A stretch of 10,568 bases of DNA from an uncultured Clostridia bacterium (GCA_945971755.1 CAMFPJ010000049.1:1-10568); one strand, 5' to 3'; counted from the first letter of the stretch, positions 1 to 6,590 are shown. The notes: generated by a model from the letters alone, not told the origin. Program-made: numbers and translations.

Positions 1-23
1 TCGGAGATGTGTATAAGAGACAG
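1..23 (+). other. Illumina Nextera adapter remnant (artefact)
   Basis: Positions 5-23 read AGATGTGTATAAGAGACAG, the 19-bp Tn5 mosaic end used in Nextera libraries. The preceding TCGG matches the 3' part of the read-2 adapter arm. It sits exactly at the first base of the window, so it is untrimmed library adapter at a contig end, not genomic DNA. It should be excluded from any regulatory interpretation and must not be called a transposon end. Confidence 0.97.
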
Positions 24-41
24 GAATAAATACTGCAAAAA

Positions 42-55
42 TGCATAAAAATTCA
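42..55 (+). promoter_or_regulatory. ARG-box-like operator (ArgR/AhrC type)
   Basis: TGCATAAAAATTCA has the layout of an ArgR half-site pair, TGNAT-N4-ATTCA, as in the known consensus TGAATNNNNATTCA, with the TGCAT variant in the left half. It lies about 40 bp upstream of the -35 box of the amino-acid importer promoter. ArgR/AhrC represses arginine biosynthesis and uptake genes when arginine is bound. No argR gene is in the window, so the regulator is inferred. Confidence 0.6.
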
Positions 56-71
56 CAAAAATGAAAAAATA

Positions 72-107
72 TAAATATTTTTGCATAAAAAATATTGACA
101 ACTGCAT
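72..107 (+). promoter_or_regulatory. weaker ARG-box-like site and promoter half-site
   Basis: Positions 72-85 (TAAATATTTTTGCA) form a second, less perfect ArgR-like pair. A lone TGCAT half-site at 103-107 lies inside the -35/-10 spacer of the importer promoter. The motif TGCATAAAA occurs at 42-50, 82-90 and 103-111. The sites begin at 42, 72 and 103, i.e. about 30 bp apart, roughly three helical turns. This suggests cooperative binding of one regulator, but the low-complexity AT background makes chance matches possible. Confidence 0.4.
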
Positions 108-123
108 AAAATGGTCTTATAAT
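95..123 (+). promoter_or_regulatory. sigma-70/sigma-A promoter of the amino-acid importer
   Basis: The -35 box TTGACA (95-100) and -10 box TATAAT (118-123) are both perfect consensus and are separated by 17 bp. Transcription should begin near position 130. An in-frame ATG at 122 lies inside the -10 box and so cannot be in the transcript, which fixes the real start of the first gene at 155. Confidence 0.92.
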
Positions 124-154
124 GAAGAAAAATTCCCGAGAGGAGATAACAGAA

Positions 155-928
155 ATGAAAAAAACAGTTAAGATTTTAGCAGTTATTATGGCAGTTGTTC
201 TTATCGGTGCGGTTTTTGCTGCTTGCGGTAAGAAACAGGAAGAAACAAAGAAACTCGTTATGGCTACGAACGCCGAATTCCCGCCTTATGAATATCATGA
301 CGGAAACGCAATCGTTGGTATTGACGCTGAAATAGCAGGTCTTATCGCTGAAAAACTCGGTATGGAGCTTGTAATTGAGGACGTTGCATTTGATTCAATT
401 ATCCCCGGTGTTCAGTCAGGAAAATACAGCATGGGCATGGCAGGCATGACAGTAAATGAAGACAGACTTAAGTCAGTTAACTTCTCAGACTCTTATGCAA
501 CAGGCGTGCAGGTTGTTATCGTTAAAGAAGGTTCAGCTATTAAGTCAATTGACGATGTTGCAGGTAAGAAAATCGGTGTTCAGACAAACACAACAGGTGA
601 CATTTATGCAACAGGTGACTACGGCAAAAATGAAGACGGAACAGAAAACGGCAATGTTGTAAGATATGAAAACGGCGCAGTAGCAGTTCAGGCTCTTCTT
701 GACAACAAGGTTGACTGCGTAATCATTGACAACGAACCCGCTAAGTCTTATGTTAAGGCTAATAAGGGTCTTACAATTCTCGAAACCGAATATGTTACCG
801 AAGACTATGCTATCTGCTTTGCAAAGGAAAACACAGAGCTTCAGGAGCAGGTTAACGCAGCACTTAAAGAACTTATTGCTGACGGCTCAGTTCAGAAGAT
901 TATTGATAAATATATTCCTGCCGAATAA
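155..928 (+). CDS. polar amino-acid ABC transporter, substrate-binding lipoprotein
   Basis: A 257-residue family 3 solute-binding protein (SBP_bac_3; ArtJ/HisJ/GlnH type) that captures a polar amino acid outside the membrane and delivers it to the permease. The start at 155 has AGGAGA at 141-146. Residues 1-23 form a lipoprotein signal peptide (KK, hydrophobic core, FAAC), with Cys24 as the lipidated residue. The mature part begins after a short KKQEETKK linker with KLVMATNAEFPPYEY, the usual first strand. It continues with GIDAEIAGLIAEKL, the GMAGMTVNEDR segment, SDSYATGVQVV and the GKKIGVQTNTTGD hinge region. A loop near residues 155-170 (GKNEDGTENGN) looks slightly longer than usual. The ARG-box-like sites upstream and the GMAGMT pattern favour arginine or lysine, but specificity cannot be settled from sequence. 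It is first in an operon with the permease and ATPase. Confidence 0.93.
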   Translation: MKKTVKILAVIMAVVLIGAVFAACGKKQEETKKLVMATNAEFPPYEYHDGNAIVGIDAEIAGLIAEKLGMELVIEDVAFDSIIPGVQSGKYSMGMAGMTVNEDRLKSVNFSDSYATGVQVVIVKEGSAIKSIDDVAGKKIGVQTNTTGDIYATGDYGKNEDGTENGNVVRYENGAVAVQALLDNKVDCVIIDNEPAKSYVKANKGLTILETEYVTEDYAICFAKENTELQEQVNAALKELIADGSVQKIIDKYIPAE

Positions 929-956
929 TTCGGTAAAAAGTTAATTCACAACAAGT

Positions 957-990
957 ATTAGGGCGGGGTCTCTTTCCGTCCTAATTTTGT
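957..990 (+). terminator. intra-operon terminator-like hairpin
   Basis: ATTAGGGCGG (957-966) pairs with CCGTCCTAAT (976-985) as a 10-bp stem with one G-U pair and a 9-nt loop, followed by a T-rich tract. It lies between the binding-protein and permease genes. Partial termination here would give more binding protein than membrane complex, a common arrangement in such operons. The T tract is interrupted by G, so it is probably leaky. Confidence 0.7.
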
Positions 991-1010
991 GTTTTAGAAA
1001 GGAGTTTGAA

Positions 1011-1757
1011 ATGTACTTAACTGTATTTGCAAAAATTAGCAGCATAATTGAAGATTTCAAATTCGTGTTTTTTGAAGATTTGCGTTATATGAAGATTGTT
1101 GAGGGCTTCCTGAACACCTTAAAAATAACAGCGGGAGCTTTGCTTATAGGTGTTATTATCGGTATTATTATTGCTGCCGTTCGCACTTCATTTGACAAAA
1201 ACAAGGAGTCAATGAAACTTCGCGGGGGAGTCGGATATTACATTTTAAGTTTTCTGAACTTCCTTTGTCAGATTTACTTAACGGTAATCAGGGGTACACC
1301 GGTTGTTGTTCAGTTAATGATTTCATATTTTGTAATCTTTGTGTCAACCGATAACGGTGTGCTTATAGGTATTTTTGCTTTCGGCATCAACTCCGGTGCT
1401 TACGTTGCAGAGATTTTCCGCGCCGGTATTATGTCAATAGATAACGGCCAGTTTGAAGCCGGCAGAAGCCTGGGCTTTAACTATTTCCAAACAATGAAAA
1501 ATATAATCATACCGCAAATGTTCAAAGCGGTTCTTCCAACACTTTGCAATGAATTTATTGCATTGCTAAAGGAAACATCGGTTGCAGGCTATGTGGGTGT
1601 AATGGATTTAACAAAAGCCGGCAATATTGTTGCAGGACGTACTTTCCAATATTTTATTCCGCTTTTCACAGTTGCAATTATTTATCTTGTAGTAGTAATG
1701 ATTCTTACTTCTCTTGTGGGCAGACTCGAAAGGAGGTTGCGTAAGAGTGACAGATAA
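1011..1757 (+). CDS. polar amino-acid ABC transporter, permease
   Basis: A 248-residue inner-membrane permease of the HisM/GlnP family, which forms the translocation path for the amino acid. The start at 1011 is preceded by AAAGGAG (998-1004). An upstream in-frame TTG at 987 has no such site and lies in the hairpin tail. Visible family marks are GFLNTLKIT leading into the first strong membrane helix (about 38-56), the conserved RGTPVVVQ segment, and the EAA loop (EIFRAGIMSIDNGQFEAGRS to LG, then IIIPQ) that docks on the ATPase. About five membrane helices are apparent. The end of the gene contains the ribosome-binding site of the ATPase gene and overlaps it by 11 nt, so the two are likely translationally coupled. 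Confidence 0.94.
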   Translation: MYLTVFAKISSIIEDFKFVFFEDLRYMKIVEGFLNTLKITAGALLIGVIIGIIIAAVRTSFDKNKESMKLRGGVGYYILSFLNFLCQIYLTVIRGTPVVVQLMISYFVIFVSTDNGVLIGIFAFGINSGAYVAEIFRAGIMSIDNGQFEAGRSLGFNYFQTMKNIIIPQMFKAVLPTLCNEFIALLKETSVAGYVGVMDLTKAGNIVAGRTFQYFIPLFTVAIIYLVVVMILTSLVGRLERRLRKSDR

Positions 1758-2490
1758 CATTTTAATTAAAGTAAAGGACCTGAAAAAGCACTATAACGGC
1801 GGTGCGGTTAAGGCGCTTGACGGAATTATCTGTGAAATAAGAAAAGGCGAGGTCGTTGTAATTATCGGTCCTTCGGGAAGCGGTAAGTCAACTTTTTTGC
1901 GTTCACTGAATTTGCTTGAAATACCAACTGCGGGTCATATCTATTTTGAAGGAACGGATATAACGGAAAGAAAGGTTAATATTAACAACCACCGTCAAAA
2001 AATGGGAATGGTGTTTCAGCATTTTAATCTTTTCCCTAATATGACGGTCCTTAAAAACATGACTATCGCACCTATGCAATTACTCGGAAAGTCAAAAGAA
2101 GAAGCAGAAAAGCAGGCTTTTGAAATGCTTGAACGTGTCGGACTGAAAGACAGGGCGGATGCGTACCCGTCACAGCTTTCGGGCGGACAGAAGCAGAGAG
2201 TTGCCATTGTCCGCGCACTTTGTATGTCGCCTGACGTTATGCTTTTTGACGAGCCTACTTCAGCCCTTGACCCTGAAATGGTCGGCGAGGTTCTTGACGT
2301 TATGAAAGAGCTTGCCGCAGACGGCATGACAATGGCGGTTGTAACACACGAGATGGGCTTTGCAAAAGAAGTTGCGACGAGAGTAATATTTATGGATGAC
2401 GGAAAAATCTTGGAGGAGGGTACACCGAAAGAAATCTTTGAAAACCCTCAAAACCCGAGACTTAAAGATTTCCTCTCAAAAGTTTTGTAA
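1747..2490 (+). CDS. polar amino-acid ABC transporter, ATPase
   Basis: A 247-residue ATPase of the GlnQ/HisP/ArtP family that powers the importer from the cytoplasmic face. All nucleotide-binding motifs are intact: Walker A GPSGSGKST (41-49), Q-loop FQHFN (Q91), signature LSGGQKQR (144-151), Walker B VMLFDEP (164-170), D-loop SALD, and H-loop His201 in VVTHEM. I chose GTG at 1747 because AAAGGAGG lies at 1729-1736 and the resulting length is typical of the family. An extension to 1714 would need a TTG codon well inside the permease gene. It overlaps the permease stop by 11 nt and is the last gene of the operon. Confidence 0.94.
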   Translation: MTDNILIKVKDLKKHYNGGAVKALDGIICEIRKGEVVVIIGPSGSGKSTFLRSLNLLEIPTAGHIYFEGTDITERKVNINNHRQKMGMVFQHFNLFPNMTVLKNMTIAPMQLLGKSKEEAEKQAFEMLERVGLKDRADAYPSQLSGGQKQRVAIVRALCMSPDVMLFDEPTSALDPEMVGEVLDVMKELAADGMTMAVVTHEMGFAKEVATRVIFMDDGKILEEGTPKEIFENPQNPRLKDFLSKVL

Positions 2491-2498
2491 ATTTTCAG

Positions 2499-2522
2499 GC
2501 GGTGATTTTTCACCGCTTTTTT
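2499..2522 (+). terminator. intrinsic terminator of the importer operon
   Basis: GCGGTGA and TCACCGC form a perfect 7-bp stem with a TTTT loop, followed by six T residues. It begins 8 nt after the ATPase stop codon and precedes the trpS promoter. Confidence 0.92.
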
Positions 2523-2529
2523 ATTCCGC

Positions 2530-2558
2530 TTGACAAACCTATAAAAAAATAGGATAAT
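2530..2558 (+). promoter_or_regulatory. sigma-A promoter of trpS, spacer filled by an inverted repeat
   Basis: The -35 box TTGACA (2530-2535) and -10 box GATAAT (2553-2558) are separated by 17 bp. A perfect inverted repeat, CCTAT-AAAAAA-ATAGG (2538-2553), occupies almost the whole spacer and could be an operator. The predicted start near 2565 gives a leader of only about 40 nt, too short for a T-box riboswitch. Confidence 0.85.
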
Positions 2559-2574
2559 ACAGGGTATGTAAATT

Positions 2575-2590
2575 ATTGCCGTAAGGCAAT
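2575..2590 (+). promoter_or_regulatory. small leader hairpin upstream of trpS
   Basis: ATTGCC and GGCAAT pair around a GTAA loop, which fits the GNRA tetraloop rule. The hairpin ends 3 nt before the AAAGGTG ribosome-binding site (2594-2600). It has no U tract, so it is not a terminator. It may protect the 5' end of the mRNA or influence translation. Confidence 0.45.
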
Positions 2591-2606
2591 CAGAAAGGTG
2601 AAAATA

Positions 2607-3614
2607 ATGGATAACACCACAGAAAAGAAAAAGATAGTTTTAAGCGCAATTCAGCCGACAGGTACTCCCACTTTGGGCAACTATTTAGGAGCGCTTAAAA
2701 ATTGGAAAAACATGTCTAAAGATTATAACTGCCTTTATGCGGTTGCTGACCTTCATTCTCTTACGGTTCGCCCCGAGCCGCAGGACCTTCGCAGAAGAAC
2801 GCAGGAAATGTACGCAATTCTTTTAGCGTTGGGACTTGATCCTCAGGAAAACACCGTGTTCATTCAAAGTCATGTGCCCATGCACTCTGAGCTTGCGTGG
2901 ATTCTTAACTGCAGTACACAGTTCGGTGAGGCAGCAAGAATGACTCAGTTTAAGGACAAGAGCGAAAAACACCCTGAAAATGTTAACGTAGGTCTTTTCA
3001 CATATCCTGTTCTTATGGCTGCGGATATACTTCTTTATCAGGCTGATTATGTGCCGATTGGTGCAGACCAGAAACAACACCTTGAAATCACAAGAGATAT
3101 TGCAGAGCGTTTTAACAATGTTTACGGCAACACGTTCAAAATTCCCGAGCCGTTTATCGGCAAAGTCGGCGCTTGCGTAATGTCACTTCAAGACCCTATG
3201 CATAAAATGAGCAAATCCGACCCTAACCCAAAGTCTTACATTTCAATGCTTGATGATGACAATGTTATTGTTAAGAAAATTAAATCTGCCGTAACAGACA
3301 GCGAAGCGGTAGTAAGATACGGTGAGGGTAAAGACGGAATTAATAACCTTATGGGTATTTACTCTTGTTGCACGGGTAAAACCTTCCCGGAAATTGAAAA
3401 GGAATTTGACGGTAAGGGATACGGCGATTTTAAGCAGGCAGTTGCCGAGGCGGTTGTTGCGGAGCTTCGCCCGTTCAAAGAAGAGTATAACCGCCTTATT
3501 AACGATAAAGCATATCTTGCCGAGTGCGCAAAACTCGGTGCGGAAAAGGCGTCAAGAATTGCAATTCGCACACTTTCCAAAGCACAGAAAAAGGCAGGAC
3601 TTTTCCAAATCTAA
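2607..3614 (+). CDS. trpS: tryptophanyl-tRNA synthetase
   Basis: A 335-residue class Ic aminoacyl-tRNA synthetase that charges tRNA-Trp with tryptophan in the cytoplasm. The N-terminal HIGH-equivalent segment is TPTLGNYLGAL (about 20-30). The GADQKQHLEITRDIAERFN segment of the catalytic domain and the KMSKS loop (exactly KMSKS, residues 200-204, in MHKMSKSDPN) are present. The C-terminal anticodon-binding helices end normally, and the length matches the bacterial family. The ATG at 2607 follows AAAGGTG at 2594-2600. An in-frame GTG at 2598 is part of that site and was not used. It has its own promoter and is followed, after a terminator-like hairpin, by an EPT-fold gene on the same strand. 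Confidence 0.97.
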   Translation: MDNTTEKKKIVLSAIQPTGTPTLGNYLGALKNWKNMSKDYNCLYAVADLHSLTVRPEPQDLRRRTQEMYAILLALGLDPQENTVFIQSHVPMHSELAWILNCSTQFGEAARMTQFKDKSEKHPENVNVGLFTYPVLMAADILLYQADYVPIGADQKQHLEITRDIAERFNNVYGNTFKIPEPFIGKVGACVMSLQDPMHKMSKSDPNPKSYISMLDDDNVIVKKIKSAVTDSEAVVRYGEGKDGINNLMGIYSCCTGKTFPEIEKEFDGKGYGDFKQAVAEAVVAELRPFKEEYNRLINDKAYLAECAKLGAEKASRIAIRTLSKAQKKAGLFQI

Positions 3615-3625
3615 CAAAACAAAAA

Positions 3626-3656
3626 GGCACGGTCAAAAGGCCGTGTCTGAATTTTT
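3626..3656 (+). terminator. terminator-like hairpin after trpS
   Basis: GGCACGGTC (3626-3634) and GGCCGTGTC (3639-3647) pair with two G-U wobbles around an AAAA loop, and TTTTT follows after four bases. The next gene's ribosome-binding site starts immediately after the T tract and no separate promoter is visible. Partial read-through from trpS is therefore the simplest way to express that gene. Confidence 0.6.
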
Positions 3657-3668
3657 AGAGGATAATTT

Positions 3669-4289
3669 ATGAACATCAGGTGTACTCCGTCAAACCTTTC
3701 GGGGAAAATAAATCTTTCATCGAACGATTTTTCCAATGTTATATTACTTTGTGCAGGTGCCCTTTCAAAAGATGGCGTTACACTGCGAAATTTACGTTTT
3801 GATGATGTGGGCAAAAAAATTTCTGACACGCTTCAATATATGGGAGCGGATATTAAGACCGGAGAGAACTTTATTACAGTTTCTGAAAACAGACTTTTCG
3901 GTATGATGTCATATTTGAGAGGTGAAAATGAGTTTTTTTCGCTTTACTGCGCGCTGGCATCTGTTTGCGATAAAGGTTTTACACAATTAAGCGGAATAAA
4001 ATCACTTGACCAAAGCCTCGTTTCAAATGTGATTGAGAATTTGTCAAAGATACGTGTTGCAACTGCCTTTGACGATGAAGATGAACTCATAATTTGGGGC
4101 GACAATGATATAGTCGGCGGTACGGTAGATGCAAAAAACAACCCGTATTTTGCTTTGGCGTTTGCTTTGATCAGTTGCAGGTCAAGACTTCCCATTGATA
4201 TTCACAACATCGGAGACTTGCAGGAACGATTCCCGAATTTTATAGAAAATTTTAACGAGCTTGGCGGTAAAATTGAAATAATAAAATAA
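3669..4289 (+). CDS. half-length EPSP-synthase/MurA-fold (EPT) protein, probably non-catalytic
   Basis: An intact 206-residue protein that resembles 3-phosphoshikimate 1-carboxyvinyltransferase (AroA) but is half its usual 420-440 residues. Residues 3-71 follow the AroA N-terminus (PSNLSGKINLSS, then a DDV and a MGADI turn). Residues 86-206 follow the AroA C-terminus (IIWGDNDIVGGTVD, then RFPNFIENFNELGG). The key positions are changed. The PSKS-x-xHR segment reads SSNDFSNV (17-24), the KExDR segment reads KSLDQSL (111-117), the NDHR segment reads NNPY (157-160), and the K of the KTFP segment is lost in QERFP. About three of the six family repeats would remain. The start at 3669 follows AGAGGA. 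The reading frame is open throughout, so it appears to be a maintained small protein rather than a recent pseudogene. Its function is unknown. Similarity is judged by eye. Confidence 0.65.
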   Translation: MNIRCTPSNLSGKINLSSNDFSNVILLCAGALSKDGVTLRNLRFDDVGKKISDTLQYMGADIKTGENFITVSENRLFGMMSYLRGENEFFSLYCALASVCDKGFTQLSGIKSLDQSLVSNVIENLSKIRVATAFDDEDELIIWGDNDIVGGTVDAKNNPYFALAFALISCRSRLPIDIHNIGDLQERFPNFIENFNELGGKIEIIK

Positions 4290-4322
4290 AAAGCAACTCC
4301 TCGGGGTAGGAGTTGCTTTTTT
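4288..4322. terminator. strong bidirectional terminator
   Basis: AAGCAACTCCT (4291-4301) and AGGAGTTGCTT (4308-4318) form a perfect 11-bp stem with a 6-nt loop. A T run follows on the plus strand and an A-rich flank (T-rich on the minus strand) precedes it. It ends the trpS unit and is also the first good terminator downstream of the minus-strand exporter operon. Confidence 0.92.
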
Positions 4323-4365
4323 GCTGTAACAGCATTAAAAAAGGAGAATGAAAATGAAATGTTGA

Positions 4366-4446
4366 TTCACTTTTCGTGAACCACTGTAATAAAAATACCA
4401 TACAATTATTGAATAACAATAGACAAACGGTGAACAATTTGTGAAC
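4366..4446. repeat. GTGAAC repeats in the convergent intergenic region
   Basis: GTGAAC occurs at 4376-4381, 4430-4435 and 4441-4446. The first copy is half of an inverted repeat, TTCAC-TTTTC-GTGAA (4366-4380), and the last two are 11 bp apart, one helical turn. Just upstream, AAAAGGAG precedes a tiny frame, ATG AAA ATG AAA TGT TGA (4348-4365). The stretch 4323-4467 holds no convincing gene. It could be the remains of a lost gene's 5' end or regulatory DNA of unknown purpose. Confidence 0.3.
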
Positions 4447-4467
4447 TTTAGTTTTATTGCAATATTT

Positions 4468-5682
4468 TTATTTCTTAAGCTGTTTTAATACTTGCAAGAG
4501 CTTTGGCGGTTTGCCGTACATCAAAATACCCCTTTTGTAAATAAGAACCGCAATGTAACCGATACCGATATCAGAGGCTATCAGAATGATAATTGAAATT
4601 GCAATTTGAATCGGCGGAACGGTGCTCATGGCAATTCGTGCGAACATTGCCATAGGCGAGCAGAACGGAATGAATGATAAAATTTTCATGACAGCCGTGT
4701 CAACGTTGCCTGAACTTATGCATATTATCGGCACCATAAATGTTCCCGCCATAATCATAGTAAGCGGACCTGTTAATGGGCCGATATCTTCCATTTTTGA
4801 TGCAAGGGAGCCAAGAGAGCCGTAAAGGAATGCGTAAATAAAGAAGCCCAGCACAAATAAAACTGCCGTATAACAAACAAGCTTCAGCGGCATATCGAAA
4901 ATTGACGTTACAAAGAAATTTTCTTTCCAGAAAGGCGCATTGATTTTGTAGCAAATCACCGACCACAAAAGAACGGTAACCATTTGCGAAATTCCCGCAC
5001 AGCCCGTGCCGAGAACTTTTCCGAAAATCAAGCTTTCGGGCTTTGCGCTTGTAATTAAAAGTTCCATAGCCCGTGAACTTTTTTCTGTTGCAACACTCTG
5101 GGCAATCATCTGACCGTATGCAATAACCGAGATGTAAAGCATAAAGAGAAGAATATAAGTGTAAAGAAAACTCTGGGCTTGGTCGTTGCCGACGATTTTA
5201 TACTCGGGAACTGCCACCGAAGATTGAATTTCAGTAATCTGTTCCTCTGTAAGGCCGAATTCCGAAAGTTTAATTGTACGGTATTTAATCTGCAAAAGTT
5301 CATTGATAATATCGGGTGTCGTGTCATACATACCCATATCTTTTACGGAGTATGTGTAGGTGAGAGGGGAGGTAATAATTACCGATGCATCAACCTTTTT
5401 CTCTGTAAGCAGTGTTTCTGCAGTGTTTTCGTCGCAGATTGTTATTTCGTAAGAGTCCATATTCTCTTTTATGTACTCTGCAAGTTTGCCGGTTTTGTCG
5501 CAAACGGCGATTTTTTGGGGTGAGCCGTCGCCGATTTCAGGCGGTTTGGCGCCGTTTGAAAAACGCGGAAAGAAAAGGGCAACAGTTGAGCAGAAAAGCA
5601 AAAGAATAGTAAGAAAAATAAACGGTTTGCTTTTAATTATATTCAAAAATTCAAAACGAAAAACTTTTACAAACTGTTTCAT
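4468..5682 (-). CDS. ABC-2 type exporter permease (YhaP/NatB-like)
   Basis: A 404-residue membrane protein of the NatB/YhaP group (ABC2 membrane family), the transmembrane partner of the ATPase encoded immediately upstream. One membrane helix (about 21-38) follows a basic amphipathic N-terminus. An extracytoplasmic domain of roughly 130 residues comes next, then about six helices from 165 to 390 and a basic tail (LLQVLKQLKK). The EKSSRAMELLITS segment after the second helix matches the conserved EKxSRxMExL motif of these exporters. I used ATG at 5682, which overlaps the ATPase stop as ATGA and is preceded by GGAGGG at 6 nt. An ATG at 5688 touches that site. Family members are linked to sodium efflux or stress resistance. 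The substrate here is unknown. Confidence 0.88.
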   Translation of the reverse strand: MKQFVKVFRFEFLNIIKSKPFIFLTILLLFCSTVALFFPRFSNGAKPPEIGDGSPQKIAVCDKTGKLAEYIKENMDSYEITICDENTAETLLTEKKVDASVIITSPLTYTYSVKDMGMYDTTPDIINELLQIKYRTIKLSEFGLTEEQITEIQSSVAVPEYKIVGNDQAQSFLYTYILLFMLYISVIAYGQMIAQSVATEKSSRAMELLITSAKPESLIFGKVLGTGCAGISQMVTVLLWSVICYKINAPFWKENFFVTSIFDMPLKLVCYTAVLFVLGFFIYAFLYGSLGSLASKMEDIGPLTGPLTMIMAGTFMVPIICISSGNVDTAVMKILSFIPFCSPMAMFARIAMSTVPPIQIAISIIILIASDIGIGYIAVLIYKRGILMYGKPPKLLQVLKQLKK

Positions 5683-6590
5683 ACACATCCCTCCGTATAA
5701 TGAATAAAGATTTCCGCAAGAGTAGGTTCTTTAACGTTTATTCCGTCAACATCGGGAATGTTGTCGGCAACAAATTTAATAAGGTCTGATTTTTTATTCT
5801 CATCGAAAAGTGTTACTGTCAGCTTGCCGTCAAGAATTTCCGCATTTTTTACAAAAGACGGACAAGCACTTTCAAAAACACTCAGTGCCTTTTCGTTGTG
5901 TTCCGTTAAAATCTCAATAATGTTTCTTGCGTAACTTCTTTTTATTCTTTTTATACTACCGGAAAGCACGGCACGTCCGCCGTTAAGAATTATTATGTCA
6001 TCGCAAAACTCTTCAATGTAATTCATTTGATGACTTGAAAAAAGAACCATTTTACCTTCTTTTATAAGTTCTTTAACAACGTTTTTCAGCATTCCGGCAT
6101 TAACAGGGTCAAGCCCCGAAAACGGCTCGTCAAGAATTATAATATCAGGGTTTGAAATCAGTGACGCAATAAGCTGAATTTTTTGCTGATTACCTTTTGA
6201 AAGCGTGTCAAGACGGGCATTTTTGTACTGTTCCATTTGGAGTTCGCTTAAATACTTTTCGGCAGTCATTTTTGCAGTTTTTTTATCAATACCCTTAAGC
6301 TCTGCAAAATATAAAAGCTGATTCATTATTTTTTGCTTGGGATAGAGCCCGCGTTCTTCGGGAAGGTAGCCGATTTTTACTATTTCGGGATTTAATGGCT
6401 TGCCGTCAAGCAAAACCGCGCCTGCATCGGCTCCGAAAACCTGCATAATAATACGAATAAGCGTTGTTTTACCGGCGCCGTTACGCCCTAAAATTCCCAG
6501 CGCCTTTCCGCTCTGTGCAGAAAGCGAAATGCCTTTCAGAACATTTTTTTCGCCGAAACTTTTATAAATTTCGTTAACCGTTAAGTTCAC
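5679..6590 (-). CDS. ABC exporter ATPase (YhaQ/NatA-like)
   Basis: A 303-residue ABC ATPase that pairs with the following permease. Walker A is GRNGAGKTT (35-43), the signature is LSKGNQQK (130-137), Walker B is IIILDEP (150-156), and the H-loop is His187 in SSHQM. The Q-loop position carries Glu in GYLPEERGLYPK (74-85), the hallmark of the YhaQ-type (COG4152) ATPases. Together with the length of about 300 residues, this favours YhaQ over the shorter NatA. A C-terminal DUF4162-like domain spans about 205-295 and ends in the conserved EPTLAEIFI. The start is GTG at 6590 with AGGAAG upstream on the minus strand. The gene overlaps the permease gene by 4 nt. Confidence 0.92.
   Translation of the reverse strand: MNLTVNEIYKSFGEKNVLKGISLSAQSGKALGILGRNGAGKTTLIRIIMQVFGADAGAVLLDGKPLNPEIVKIGYLPEERGLYPKQKIMNQLLYFAELKGIDKKTAKMTAEKYLSELQMEQYKNARLDTLSKGNQQKIQLIASLISNPDIIILDEPFSGLDPVNAGMLKNVVKELIKEGKMVLFSSHQMNYIEEFCDDIIILNGGRAVLSGSIKRIKRSYARNIIEILTEHNEKALSVFESACPSFVKNAEILDGKLTVTLFDENKKSDLIKFVADNIPDVDGINVKEPTLAEIFIHYTEGCV

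Noticed and set aside
5..23. Tn5/IS50 transposon end
   Set aside because: The mosaic end is joined to library adapter bases and sits at the first base of the window with no transposase gene, so it is a sequencing artefact.
122..154. Eleven-residue N-terminal extension of the binding protein (ATG at 122)
   Set aside because: The ATG lies inside the perfect -10 box at 118-123, upstream of the transcription start. The ATG at 155 has a proper ribosome-binding site and gives a normal lipoprotein signal.
456..944. Open frames at 456-662 and 726-944 within and beside the binding-protein gene
   Set aside because: They run in a different frame of a strongly supported gene, have Leu/Gln/Thr-rich composition with no domain, and lack ribosome-binding sites.
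2016..2451. Minus-strand open frames opposite the importer ATPase gene
   Set aside because: They are antisense shadows of a highly conserved coding sequence, with no promoter or ribosome-binding site.
2559..2606. T-box riboswitch upstream of trpS
   Set aside because: Only about 40 nt of leader remain between promoter and start codon, with no T-box sequence or antiterminator. Only a small GNRA-type hairpin is present.
4348..4389. Possible UGA-containing (selenocysteine) or recoded small gene
   Set aside because: After ATG AAA ATG AAA TGT the frame stops at TGA and again soon after at TAA. The product would be far too short and no recoding element is evident beyond a small dyad.
5179..5707. 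Plus-strand open frames opposite the exporter permease (up to 114 residues, Cys/Phe-rich)
   Set aside because: They mirror the codon pattern of the well-supported minus-strand gene and have no recognisable domain or start signals.
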